DNA of 64,000 bases from Clostridiales bacterium Firm_16 (GTDB lineage: Bacteria > Bacillota > Clostridia > Saccharofermentanales > Saccharofermentanaceae), in NCBI GenBank assembly GCA_001604185.1, contig LVAV01000109.1:1-64000 (forward strand). Direction: 5' to 3'. A model generated the notes under the pieces. The model was not told the DNA's origin and did no database searches. It saw nothing but the letters and a program-made list of their open reading frames with translations. Numbering within the stretch: the stretch's first letter is position 1; every line of letters begins with the position of its first letter. Shown here piece after piece: positions 1 to 10,165 of this stretch. The translations under genes were made by a program, and so were the position numbers.

Positions 1-3000
1 GTGCTTATCATGATCACGGCATTACCGATCGTCATGCCTGATCTGATCACAGAAGAAGTCAGTGCAGCAAGCATCGAACCTATCAACACGTCGGCGATGG
101 AATACGCAAGTGCGCCGACACCAACCAAACAGCCGACAATCAAGGGCACTGTGACCAAGAGCGGTAAGACGATCGTAGGTCAGCAGTTAAGCGTCGCAGT
201 TACAGACTGCAATTGCGCAGATGCCAATCTGAAGTGCTCCTGGACCACCAGCGGCACGGCGAATGGTTACTACGGAAAAACCTATGTGGTCAGACAGGCC
301 GACGTGGGAAAATCGATCGGATGTCTGATCACGGATTCGACAGGCAAATACAGCGGACAACTGAAAGCGACTTTCAGTTCGGGAGTCACCCCCACGCCAA
401 CCAAGAAACCGACAAACACTCCGACGAAGAAGGTGACAAACACACCTACCAAGAAGGCGACGAATACACCGACTAAGAAGCCGAACGTTACCACGACGGC
501 TGTTCCGACACCGGCGAAACCGTCAAATCTGAAAGCGACACTCGTCACGGCGACGAAGGCTAATATTTCCTGGAGTGTCGTGTCCGGCGCCACAGGCTAT
601 GAGGTCTATAGAAGCACCTCTTCAAGTGGAACGTATTCGAAGTGCGGAGCAGTCACCACAACCAACAGAGACTGCCCGGGCCTTGCGATCTGGACCACCT
701 ACTACTTCAAAGTGCGTGCCTACAAAGAAGTCAACGGTAAGACGGTCTACGGAAGCTACAGTGGTCCTGTCAGCATCATGTCGAAAGGTACCGCCCCGAA
801 AAATGTGAAGGCGCAGGTCCTTACTGCCACGAAGATCCGACTGTCCTGGACAGCACAGTCCGGAGCCGATGGCTACGAAGTCTTCAGAAGCACATCTTCC
901 ACCGGCACTTTCTCGAAGTGCGGCGCCGTCACCACGGCTTACAGAGACTGCCCCGGCCTGACAACCGGAACGAGATACTACTTTAAGGTCAGAGCCTATA
1001 AAGTTGTGAACGGTGAGAATGTCTATACCGCATTCAGTTCACCGGTCAGCGTCGTGCCGAAGGCCCCTGCCACCCCGACACCAACCCCGACGAAGAAGCC
1101 GACCAATACGCCGACAAACACTCCGACGCCGACACCAATCCCGGCCACACTGAAATCCACCACACTGGAGATCATGAAGGGAACTTTTGGCGACATCCGA
1201 TTCATCAGTAACGGCAAAGAAGTTACCGTGACCGGTGCCACTTTCACCTCCGCGAACACCGGCATTGCCGCCGTGTATCCGGACGGTTCTGTTGCGGGAA
1301 TCAAGGAAGGTAACACCAAGATCACGGTGTCCTATTCCGGTAAGACCGAGACCGTGTCCGTAGCGGTCAAGACACAGACCAACACCGGAAACAAGATCCC
1401 CGGCGCGTTGACACCTGCCAAATACGCGGAGATCGGTAACGGAAGTACCGACTGCACCCAGACATTCCGCAATCTTTTCAAGGCCGCTTACGATGCCGGA
1501 ACCGTTTCTAACGGCATCCGCCGCGCGAAGCCCATCTATATCCCCAGCGGATATTACCGTGTCCATGGCAGCATCATCGATGCGTCCATGAATATCAGTA
1601 ACTGCGTTTTTGAGATCTACGGTTCCGGAAGAGAGAGTACCCGCATTACCTTCGACAAAGACGGTTCTCTGTTCGATGCCAGCGCCTGCTCGCCCTTCGT
1701 ACTGACCACATTCAGTGATATCGGATTCATCGGAAATAAGAACAATACCTTCCTGAGACTTACCGAAAAAGATCTGACCAGTACCATCAAGAAAGCCGAA
1801 TTGCAGAAGATCCGTTTCGTCTCCTGTGGTTTCTCTTCCTGGAAAAATATCCTCTACTCGGAGAAATCAGTGGGCATGATCTCGGAGATCGACTTTGACT
1901 ACTGCAAGGTCGCAGGTTGCGGAACGACTTCCAACAACTGTAAGATTTTCGTACTGGACGATAAGAAAGTCCTGAAAGTGAATTGCTGGTATACAGATAT
2001 CGAGAGTTTCCACGGAGACTGCTTCTACTATAGAAGCGGCGCCATCGTTCACATGACCGGCGGTTCCATCATTCCGCTTACCGGAAATGTATTCAACTTC
2101 GATTTTACGGATTCCTCCAGAAACATCAGTGCCGGTTCCAAAACGACCCCGCACCTGATCTGTGAGAATGCCCGATTCGAGATCCGAAATACTTCCAGCT
2201 GCGTAAAGACGACCAGCATTTCGCAGGGCTATCCGATCGCTTATTTCAGAAACGCAGAAGTGGAGACGATATCCAATTCCTCCCCGAACGTCCTGATCAT
2301 GAACGGTGCCGGAGACATTATTTTCCAGGACTGCACGGATGCCAGTAAGCTCACGATTACCAGCAATATCACTTCAAGCAGTGCGCTGAAACCGCGAGTT
2401 CGACTCTATAACTGCATAGATGTGACCGCCTACGATGTGGTGACGAGAGCCAAGGTAACGAACCCGTCTTCGGATTCGAACTGCGTTCGTGTCACGATCG
2501 ACGATAATTACGATTTCTATCTGAAGAACAATTCAGGCTCTGTGCCGCCATATCTTCACAACGCGACCGGACTGAAAGAATGCCGCCATGTCGTGAAACT
2601 CGATGACTTCGATTTCGTTTATTCGACCGCTCATTCTTATTCAGCCATACCCTATGGTTACGTCCGTTATGCAGAATTGACGGTAGCGGAGAATACAACA
2701 TACAAAGGTAAGACCGTGAACGTGACTCTAAAGGATAAGAACTCGGGTCAGAAGATCGCGGAGCAGGCAGTTACTCTCGGTGCCGGCAAGACATATAAGT
2801 TCGACATCAACAAAGATGTGGATGCAATGGAAGTGGTTTTGCAGCAGAGCTTCTCGACAGCGCAACCGGTGAGCATCAAGATGAATCTGCAACTTGTTAA
2901 ATCCAAGAATCCGGTAGCCGATACCGTTCCTGCACCGAACCTCAGTTATCCGGAACGCAGTTACACCTCCGTGGAAACAGATTCCAACCCGGAGACCAGC

Positions 3001-4527
3001 CGAGCCGGTTCTCTGAAACCACAGGATTTCGGCGCCGTTGCCGACGGATCCACAGACTGCACAAGTGCTTTTAGAAAGATGTTTAAGGCTGCGGCCGATT
3101 ATGACACGATCTCCCAGTCCTGGAAGCAGGCCAAAGCCATCTACATTCCGGGTGGTGTCTACAAGATCACGGGAAGCATCATCGACGAGTCTCTGGGCTT
3201 AAGATACTGCGCTTTCGAAGTCACCGGTGCCGGCAGGGACAACACGATCATCAAGTTCGTAAGTAACGGAGTTCTTTTCGACAGTGAAGTGAAAAACCAG
3301 TCCAATACTTCCACACCCTTCGGATTCACGACATTCCGGAACATCACTTTCGTCGGAAATAACAACAATATCTTCATGACCCTCAAGATGACGAACAAAG
3401 ACGCGGAGGGGAAAAATCGGGACGGCACCCAGAGAATGCAGTTCCTCTCGTGTGCGTTCACAAACTGGAAAAGCGTAATGTATTCGATCACATCCACCGT
3501 CATGCTTTCTGAATTCACATTCGCGGATTGCAAGGTCACCGATTGCGGAACCAGCTCTGTGCCCTGTCAGTTATTCGTGCTGGATGATTCCCAGGCGGTG
3601 AACTGGAGATTCATCAACACCGACATCACGAACTTCACCGGAGACGCATTCTATTACGTCACAGGTGTAGCGGTCACCCTGTCCGGTGGCTCGGTCATAC
3701 CGAAATCCGGAAACGCATTCTTCTTCGATTACAACACCGATGTGAGAAGAGGTACTGCCGGTCCGGGCAACTCGCCGCAACTGATCTGTAATGGTGTAAA
3801 ATTCGGTATTAATGCCAACAGCACATGTGTAAAAACAACTGCAGTAACGCAGGGTGCGCCGGTGGTGCGGTTCGACGGCTGCAATCTCGGAACCACCTCT
3901 TATGACTGTAAGAAGTTCCTGTTGATCAACGGCGCGTGTGAGATCAAGTTTACCAATTGCACCGGCTGCGGCAAGGTCCGCTTCTCGGGATACGTCGAGT
4001 CAGACAGGGGTGTCCGGCCACGTGTCCAGTTCTGCGGATGCAAAGATCTGAATGTCGATACTCTCGTAAACGATTCGAACGTGACCAACGCCCATTCGGA
4101 TTTTAACAACATCCGTGTCATCATCGATAATGAGTTCGATTTCTTTATGAAAAAGAACGATACGGGGATGCCTTTTAGACATACTATCGGTGGCCTCAAT
4201 TACTGCCGTCAGACTGTGAAACTCGATGCCAACAACTACGTGGTATCCGGCAAGTCCTTCACAGCAAAGCCATACGGTTATGTAACTTTTGCAGAACTGA
4301 CTGTTCCAGCTGCTTCCTCTTATTCCGGTAAGACCATCACGGTAACCGTAAAAGAGAAGAGCACAGGTAAGACCTATGCCCAGCAGCAGATCACCCTCGG
4401 TTCGGCACAGACCATCAAGCTGAATGTCGAAAGCTACGTAGACGAACTCGAAGTCGTCTTCACCCACAGCCTCTCCACCGGCAGCTCAACCCAGCTCGCG
4501 TTGAAACTGAACCTCGTGAAGTACTGA
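1..4527 (+). CDS. Secreted surface protein: FN3 domains with Pro/Thr/Lys linkers, Ig-like (BIG2-type) region, and two tandem pectate-lyase-like beta-helix domains; 5' end may be cut by the window edge
   Basis: ORF 1508 aa; two FN3-like repeats (SGATGYEVYRSTSS...TYYFKVRAYK), PTPTKKPTNTPTKK linkers, duplicated block (GNGSTDCTQTFRNLFKAAYD...YIPSGYYRVHGSIID and ADGSTDCTSAFRKMFKAAAD...YIPGGVYKITGSIID). Confidence 0.8.
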   Translation: MLIMITALPIVMPDLITEEVSAASIEPINTSAMEYASAPTPTKQPTIKGTVTKSGKTIVGQQLSVAVTDCNCADANLKCSWTTSGTANGYYGKTYVVRQADVGKSIGCLITDSTGKYSGQLKATFSSGVTPTPTKKPTNTPTKKVTNTPTKKATNTPTKKPNVTTTAVPTPAKPSNLKATLVTATKANISWSVVSGATGYEVYRSTSSSGTYSKCGAVTTTNRDCPGLAIWTTYYFKVRAYKEVNGKTVYGSYSGPVSIMSKGTAPKNVKAQVLTATKIRLSWTAQSGADGYEVFRSTSSTGTFSKCGAVTTAYRDCPGLTTGTRYYFKVRAYKVVNGENVYTAFSSPVSVVPKAPATPTPTPTKKPTNTPTNTPTPTPIPATLKSTTLEIMKGTFGDIRFISNGKEVTVTGATFTSANTGIAAVYPDGSVAGIKEGNTKITVSYSGKTETVSVAVKTQTNTGNKIPGALTPAKYAEIGNGSTDCTQTFRNLFKAAYDAGTVSNGIRRAKPIYIPSGYYRVHGSIIDASMNISNCVFEIYGSGRESTRITFDKDGSLFDASACSPFVLTTFSDIGFIGNKNNTFLRLTEKDLTSTIKKAELQKIRFVSCGFSSWKNILYSEKSVGMISEIDFDYCKVAGCGTTSNNCKIFVLDDKKVLKVNCWYTDIESFHGDCFYYRSGAIVHMTGGSIIPLTGNVFNFDFTDSSRNISAGSKTTPHLICENARFEIRNTSSCVKTTSISQGYPIAYFRNAEVETISNSSPNVLIMNGAGDIIFQDCTDASKLTITSNITSSSALKPRVRLYNCIDVTAYDVVTRAKVTNPSSDSNCVRVTIDDNYDFYLKNNSGSVPPYLHNATGLKECRHVVKLDDFDFVYSTAHSYSAIPYGYVRYAELTVAENTTYKGKTVNVTLKDKNSGQKIAEQAVTLGAGKTYKFDINKDVDAMEVVLQQSFSTAQPVSIKMNLQLVKSKNPVADTVPAPNLSYPERSYTSVETDSNPETSRAGSLKPQDFGAVADGSTDCTSAFRKMFKAAADYDTISQSWKQAKAIYIPGGVYKITGSIIDESLGLRYCAFEVTGAGRDNTIIKFVSNGVLFDSEVKNQSNTSTPFGFTTFRNITFVGNNNNIFMTLKMTNKDAEGKNRDGTQRMQFLSCAFTNWKSVMYSITSTVMLSEFTFADCKVTDCGTSSVPCQLFVLDDSQAVNWRFINTDITNFTGDAFYYVTGVAVTLSGGSVIPKSGNAFFFDYNTDVRRGTAGPGNSPQLICNGVKFGINANSTCVKTTAVTQGAPVVRFDGCNLGTTSYDCKKFLLINGACEIKFTNCTGCGKVRFSGYVESDRGVRPRVQFCGCKDLNVDTLVNDSNVTNAHSDFNNIRVIIDNEFDFFMKKNDTGMPFRHTIGGLNYCRQTVKLDANNYVVSGKSFTAKPYGYVTFAELTVPAASSYSGKTITVTVKEKSTGKTYAQQQITLGSAQTIKLNVESYVDELEVVFTHSLSTGSSTQLALKLNLVKY

Positions 4528-4565
4528 TAACAACCGGAAACGGTTCTCATAAATCCAACCTAAGA

Positions 4566-4597
4566 GAACGGCCACCAGGGAAACCTGGTGGCCGTTC
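4566..4597 (+). terminator. Perfect 14-bp hairpin with GAAA tetraloop after the surface-protein gene (no clear U-tract)
   Basis: GAACGGCCACCAGG-GAAA-CCTGGTGGCCGTTC about 40 nt after the stop codon. Confidence 0.6.
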
Positions 4598-4785
4598 GAC
4601 TTGCTGTATACAAATAGCAATTATCGTGAAAGGACAGGTTACTTCAGTCTAAGTTTACAAGATTTGTATTCACGACAATGAAGTCCATCGACAAGCCCTA
4701 AACACTGGAAATACTACATTCTTTATGTAAAAAACTGTACGACTGACGACCGATCAGTGACCAAAAATGACCGTATTTTACGGTA

Positions 4786-5132
4786 CTGGTCGTACAGATT
4801 TTTACGACCAGCGAGAAAACACGAACCCGCAAACGCAGTCCGCAGAGCTACTTGAGCATCATGGTCTTTTAAGTTTAGTAGTGCACGATTTGGTCAACAA
4901 TGAAAACATTTTACGACCAGCACATAAAAAGGCAAAACGCGGCAAAAATCCGCAAAACGCTGCAAACACAGCGACACACGTCCCCGGACCCGACCTTGGA
5001 TCCGGGGTGTTTTATACCCCTCTACATTGTTGAAAATCGGGACAAAATCCCAGCTAATCCCCTCGCCGCAGGCGTCTGACCCATGTACTGTTTTGATTTT
5101 GGTCGGTCGTAAAGCCTCTGGTCTGTACGACC
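4786..5132. repeat. Cluster of TACGACC(A)/(T)GGTCGTA motifs in both orientations
   Basis: CTGGTCGTA 4786-4794; TACGACCAG 4803-4811; TACGACCAG 4912-4920; GGTCGTA 5105-5111; TACGACC 5126-5132. Confidence 0.6.
4982..5013 (+). terminator. Terminator-like hairpin CCCCGGA...TCCGGGG followed by TGTTTT
   Basis: 7-bp GC-rich stem (4982-4988 / 5001-5007) with trailing TTTT. Confidence 0.4.
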
Positions 5133-5472
5133 AAAAACGGCGGAAAGGGCGGGGATATCTACGGATCGAGCTATACAATCTCATCAAGCAAAAGATACAA
5201 GAATGAAAAACTGATATGGTTTATTAGTAATAAGCCCCTTTTCATCCCGAGGCGGTTCGAAAACTTAAGTGGTAAGTTCTATGTTTGCTAACTGTCAGAC
5301 AACACGGCAATGGAATATAGCTGTCGATGGTATAATGAATGTGTTGAAGTTCGTGGGAAATCAACAGGGGCGCATAAAAGCAAATCTGGAAACCATTGTC
5401 AAATGAAACTTCAGAGACGCTCAGGAAGGTTTTAACGCGATGAAGAATGCAGTTTAGTGGAGAAATTGTGGT

Positions 5473-7653
5473 ATGTTGTACAACACTGATCGACCGATAG
5501 AACGTAAAGAGGATGATTTGCTTGGACGTTCCTCTTTTTCAGAACAACTTGGAAAAGCGATTTATGAGTATAGCGGTAATGAAAGCTTAGTAATCGGACT
5601 TTATGGCAAATGGGGGACAGGAAAAACTTCTGTTGCCAACATGGCATTGCAAACCGTGGAGTCACTTTCCGTAAGTGATGGAAAAGAAACAATGATTGTT
5701 AGATTCGCGCCTTGGAATTATTCTAGCCAAGATAATCTTATTAGCCAGTTTTTTTCCTCTCTAATGGTTAGAATTGAAAATGGCGAAAAATCGGACCTGA
5801 AGAAAAAAGTTGGCAAGGCACTCCAAGACTATTCGGGAGTATTTGATGTTGCATCTCTTGTTCCCCTTGTTGGTGTAGCTCTCGCTCCTATACTAAAAAC
5901 AACGGCTCACGTTGGTGGAGATGTATTGAATAAATCAGTTGACTTGAATTCATCTAGAGAATCACTTGAAAAAGCGCTTTCTGAATTAAATCAAAAAATT
6001 ATAGTTTTGATTGATGATATTGATCGTCTATCAAATTCTCAAATCAGGGATGTTTTTCAATTGGTTAAGCAAGTTGGAGATTTACCCAATGTCATATATG
6101 TTTTGCTAATGGATCGAGAGATAGTAAAAGTAGCTCTATCTGATGTGCATAATATCGATGGCAACGAATATCTTGAAAAGATTATACAGATTCCGTTTGA
6201 AATTCCGGAATTAAGAAAATCGAAACTTCATGATATCTTTTTTGCAAAATTAGACTCGATTGTTAAATCAACACCGCAAGAATTTGTCCTTGATCAGCAA
6301 TATTGGAATAAAGTATTTAACGACTGTATTGAACCTTATCTATGTACATTAAGAGATGTTAACCGCGTAATCAATACGTTTCAATTCAAATATCATATGT
6401 TATATCGAGAAACTGCATTTGAAGATTTGATTAGTCTTGCTACAATTGAAGTTCTTGAACCTGACTTATATAGATGGATAGCAGATAATAAGGAATCTGT
6501 TTGTGGTGGATTATTCCACGGACTCTTAAAGAATCGAATGAAATCAGAAGAAATTAAAGCTTCTTACGAGGAAGCTTTCAAAAGAATAGGAGTCGAACCA
6601 ACTAAGGCTATTAATTGTATATCTGCTATCTTCCCGGTTTTTTCTAGTGATGTTGGAAAGAGTATCAATGACTATAATTCATCGTCAGATATCAGGAGCT
6701 CTATGAGAGCAGCGCATGAGGAAAAATTTGACTTATATTTTGCTTTGGATTTGGAGTCTGTGAAGGTCTCGCGGGAGGTTATCAACAAGTGTTTGTTTTC
6801 GCTATCTGAAAATGAATTGACTAAAGCTGTATTGGAAATCAATAGTCAAGGAAATATCGTTTATTTTCTTGAGGAGGTTCGAGCGATGATTGATAAGATT
6901 CCCGACGAGCGTCTTGGCGTAGTTGCTTCGGTATTGATCAGTGTGCGGAATCAGTTTGTAGGAACGAAGCAACAAAGCATTTTTCCGCTATCGGCAGATA
7001 GCATAGCTACTTTTTGTGTGAAGGGAATAATGAAAAGAATGCAATCAAAAGATGACGTATATGATCTTTATTTGACTAGTATAAACAAATGCAATGTGCT
7101 TGGGTTAGGGTCTTTGGCTCAAGAACTATGTCAAATCGAATCTGCATGGGCTCGCCTAGGAAGCAACACAGAGGACAAAGATGGACAGATAATTGATTTG
7201 GAACAGTTGGAATCATTGGAAAAACTATATCTTCAGAAAATAATTGAGATTTCTAAATCTGAAAATCTATTGAAAGATGAAGGGTTTCATCATTCCTTCT
7301 TCTTATGGAAAAGCATTGATAAAGAATCAGCTGAAAACTACTTAAGTAGGTTGTTTGAGGATGATTTTAACAAGCTAAGATTTGTATGCGGCGCTGCTGG
7401 AAGGTGGACAGGTACCAATGGAACTGGGTGGACTTTTTATTCGCAAAATTATTCAGAATACTTATCTGACGAAGAAATCTATAATTTGGTACAATCATTT
7501 GATAAAAACAGAATCGACGAGTTCAATGTCCAGGAGCAGATTAAACTAGCTTCATTTGTGCTGAATTATAAGAAAAATGAGGTAGATCATGTTACCGAAG
7601 GAGAAGCTATTAAGCTTATAAAGACGTGGAAAGGAAGCGGTGAAACTAAATAA
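5473..7653 (+). CDS. KAP-family P-loop NTPase
   Basis: Walker A GLYGKWGTGKTS; Walker B IIVLIDDIDRLS; overall KAP NTPase layout; TATAAT at 5331-5336 upstream. Confidence 0.85.
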   Translation: MLYNTDRPIERKEDDLLGRSSFSEQLGKAIYEYSGNESLVIGLYGKWGTGKTSVANMALQTVESLSVSDGKETMIVRFAPWNYSSQDNLISQFFSSLMVRIENGEKSDLKKKVGKALQDYSGVFDVASLVPLVGVALAPILKTTAHVGGDVLNKSVDLNSSRESLEKALSELNQKIIVLIDDIDRLSNSQIRDVFQLVKQVGDLPNVIYVLLMDREIVKVALSDVHNIDGNEYLEKIIQIPFEIPELRKSKLHDIFFAKLDSIVKSTPQEFVLDQQYWNKVFNDCIEPYLCTLRDVNRVINTFQFKYHMLYRETAFEDLISLATIEVLEPDLYRWIADNKESVCGGLFHGLLKNRMKSEEIKASYEEAFKRIGVEPTKAINCISAIFPVFSSDVGKSINDYNSSSDIRSSMRAAHEEKFDLYFALDLESVKVSREVINKCLFSLSENELTKAVLEINSQGNIVYFLEEVRAMIDKIPDERLGVVASVLISVRNQFVGTKQQSIFPLSADSIATFCVKGIMKRMQSKDDVYDLYLTSINKCNVLGLGSLAQELCQIESAWARLGSNTEDKDGQIIDLEQLESLEKLYLQKIIEISKSENLLKDEGFHHSFFLWKSIDKESAENYLSRLFEDDFNKLRFVCGAAGRWTGTNGTGWTFYSQNYSEYLSDEEIYNLVQSFDKNRIDEFNVQEQIKLASFVLNYKKNEVDHVTEGEAIKLIKTWKGSGETK

Positions 7654-7786
7654 CTTGACGAAATTGAGTCGTTCGTGTGTAGATATAGTAAATTGTGGGT
7701 TATTATCTAAAGGAATTTCATACGTTTGTACTATAATATAGATGTTCTGATAATAATGTACTATACGAAGTTAAAGGAGTGTGCAG

Positions 7787-10165
7787 ATGGATACTTTGAT
7801 CCCAAAGAAACAGATGACTGAAGAAGACATCAAACTTAACTACATCACTCCTGCCCTTGTGAGCAAGGGATGGCAGAACAAAATTACTATGGAGACGAAA
7901 GTTAAGTTTACCGATGGCAAGATCAACTTGCGCGGAAATCTTGTGTCAAGAGAGACACCTAAGAAAGCCGATTATATTCTCTATATAAATGCCAATAACC
8001 CTATAGCAATCGTTGAAGCCAAGGACAATAATCATTCTGTGTCATACGGCATGCAGCAGGCAAAGACATATGCTCAGATGTTGGATGTCCCCTTCGCCTA
8101 TAGTTCAAATGGTGATGCGTTCATGGAGTTTGACAAGTTTACAGGAATCGAACGCGAGATCCCTCTTGATGCATTTCCCACTTATGACGAACTGTACAAG
8201 CGGTATGTCAATGAATCAAACGGCGGTCAGGGAATGACTCCTGAAGAAACAAGTGTTATTCAGCAGGCTTACTATTCTTCTCAGAAAACATATCCTCCAC
8301 GCTATTATCAGAGGATAGCAATCAATCGAACTGTTGACGCTATTGCACGCGGACAAGATCGTTTGTTGCTGGTTATGGCTACGGGAACAGGAAAGACGTA
8401 TACCGCTTTCCAAATTGTATACCGACTCTTAAAGGCCGGAATCAAGAGAAAGATTCTTTACCTTGCGGACAGGAATATACTTGTTGATCAATCCATTCAA
8501 CAGGATTTTGCTCCGCTTGAGAAAACGATTCACAAGATTAACTATGCAAAAGATGATCCTTCGACCATCACTTCTTACGAAGTATATTTCTCGCTCTATC
8601 ACCAACTTGCCGGAGATTCTGAAAATGAGGATGATGCTCAGGATGATGAAGCTGTATCTCGTCTGCCTGAACTATTCCAGCCAGACTTCTTTGATCTGAT
8701 TATTGTTGACGAGTGCCATAGAGGATCTGCAAAGAAAGATAGCAATTGGCGGAAGATTCTGGAGTATTTTTCTTCAGCAACTCAGATTGGTATGACAGCA
8801 ACACCCAAAGAAACAAAGTACATCTCAAATATTGACTATTTTGGTGATCCGATATACACATATAGTCTTCGCGAAGGAATTGAAGACGGGTTCTTAGCAC
8901 CTTTCCGCGTGATCAATGTGGTAACAGATATAGCAGATGGCTGGCGGCCATACAAGGGCCAGTTAGATATATACGGCAATGAGATTGAGGATAGAATCTA
9001 TAACAATAGTGACTATGACTACAACATTGTCATTGAAGATCGTATCAATCAGGTTGCTCTTGAGATTACAAATTACCTCATCAGCACGGATCGTATGGCA
9101 AAAACTATCGTTTTTTGCGCCACAGAGGAACATGCGGAACGGATGCGAATTGCATTAGCAAATTTCAACAGCGACATGATGCAAAAGAATCCGGACTATG
9201 TTGTTCGTATTACCGGAAGTGATACATATGGTAAGAGCAAGCTGGACTATTTTATTTCTGTTGCTTCGCCATACCCTGTTATCGCAACTACATCAAAGCT
9301 TCTTACCACTGGCGCTGATTGCAAAATGACGAAGCTGATTGTTCTTGATCAGATGATCAATTCAATGACTGAATTTAAGCAGATTATCGGTCGTGGAACA
9401 CGTCTGCGAGAGAAAGAAGGCAAGACTCACTTTACCATTATGGACTTCAGAGGAGTATCCAGATTGTTTGCTGATCCGGACTGGGATGGCGAAGTAAAAC
9501 AGGATGATGACTATAATCCGCAAAACGGACCTACAGAACCTGTTACGCCACCGGATTATCCTCATGACCCACCTGGGCCGGGGGAAGATAAGAAAAAACC
9601 ATATGTGGATGCAAATGGCTGCGAAGTCCGGATAATCAATAAGACAGTTTCGGTATATGATGCGAATGGACGACTTCTCCGCCAAGAGAATATAGTTGAT
9701 TACACAAAGACAAGCATTACCGGAGAGTTTGCTTCTCTTGAGAACTTCATTAAGACGTGGAGTGCTGAACAAAAGAAGAAGCGCATCCAGGAACTCTTCT
9801 TGGAGAGAGGAATTGATCTTGCAATACTGAAACAAGATCAGGGCATGTCTGACGTGGATGATTTTGATTTTATCTGTCATCTTGCTTTTGACAAGCGACC
9901 ACTTACTCGCAAGGAGCGAGCTGAGGGCGTGAAGAAGATGGATTTCTTAATCCAGTACAGTGGTGAGGCCAGAGCGGTCATGGAGGCCTTGATAGAGAAA
10001 TATAAAGATATCGGAGTATATCAGATAGAAAGCTTGAACGTTCTCAAATTGGACTCGCTCAAGCAATTTGGTAGCCCTGCAAAGATAATCAGTTTTTTTG
10101 GAGGCAAAGAAGGGTATTTGCAGGCAATACAATCATTAGAAAATGCATTATATGAGGTAGCGTAA
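7787..10165 (+). CDS. hsdR: Type I restriction endonuclease subunit R (HsdR, EcoEI-like)
   Basis: PD-(D/E)xK-like ADYILYINANNPIAIVEAKD; helicase motifs ATGTGKTYTAF, DECHRGS, TATPKET; EcoEI_R_C-like C-terminus; AAAGGAG before ATG 7787. Confidence 0.92.
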   Translation: MDTLIPKKQMTEEDIKLNYITPALVSKGWQNKITMETKVKFTDGKINLRGNLVSRETPKKADYILYINANNPIAIVEAKDNNHSVSYGMQQAKTYAQMLDVPFAYSSNGDAFMEFDKFTGIEREIPLDAFPTYDELYKRYVNESNGGQGMTPEETSVIQQAYYSSQKTYPPRYYQRIAINRTVDAIARGQDRLLLVMATGTGKTYTAFQIVYRLLKAGIKRKILYLADRNILVDQSIQQDFAPLEKTIHKINYAKDDPSTITSYEVYFSLYHQLAGDSENEDDAQDDEAVSRLPELFQPDFFDLIIVDECHRGSAKKDSNWRKILEYFSSATQIGMTATPKETKYISNIDYFGDPIYTYSLREGIEDGFLAPFRVINVVTDIADGWRPYKGQLDIYGNEIEDRIYNNSDYDYNIVIEDRINQVALEITNYLISTDRMAKTIVFCATEEHAERMRIALANFNSDMMQKNPDYVVRITGSDTYGKSKLDYFISVASPYPVIATTSKLLTTGADCKMTKLIVLDQMINSMTEFKQIIGRGTRLREKEGKTHFTIMDFRGVSRLFADPDWDGEVKQDDDYNPQNGPTEPVTPPDYPHDPPGPGEDKKKPYVDANGCEVRIINKTVSVYDANGRLLRQENIVDYTKTSITGEFASLENFIKTWSAEQKKKRIQELFLERGIDLAILKQDQGMSDVDDFDFICHLAFDKRPLTRKERAEGVKKMDFLIQYSGEARAVMEALIEKYKDIGVYQIESLNVLKLDSLKQFGSPAKIISFFGGKEGYLQAIQSLENALYEVA

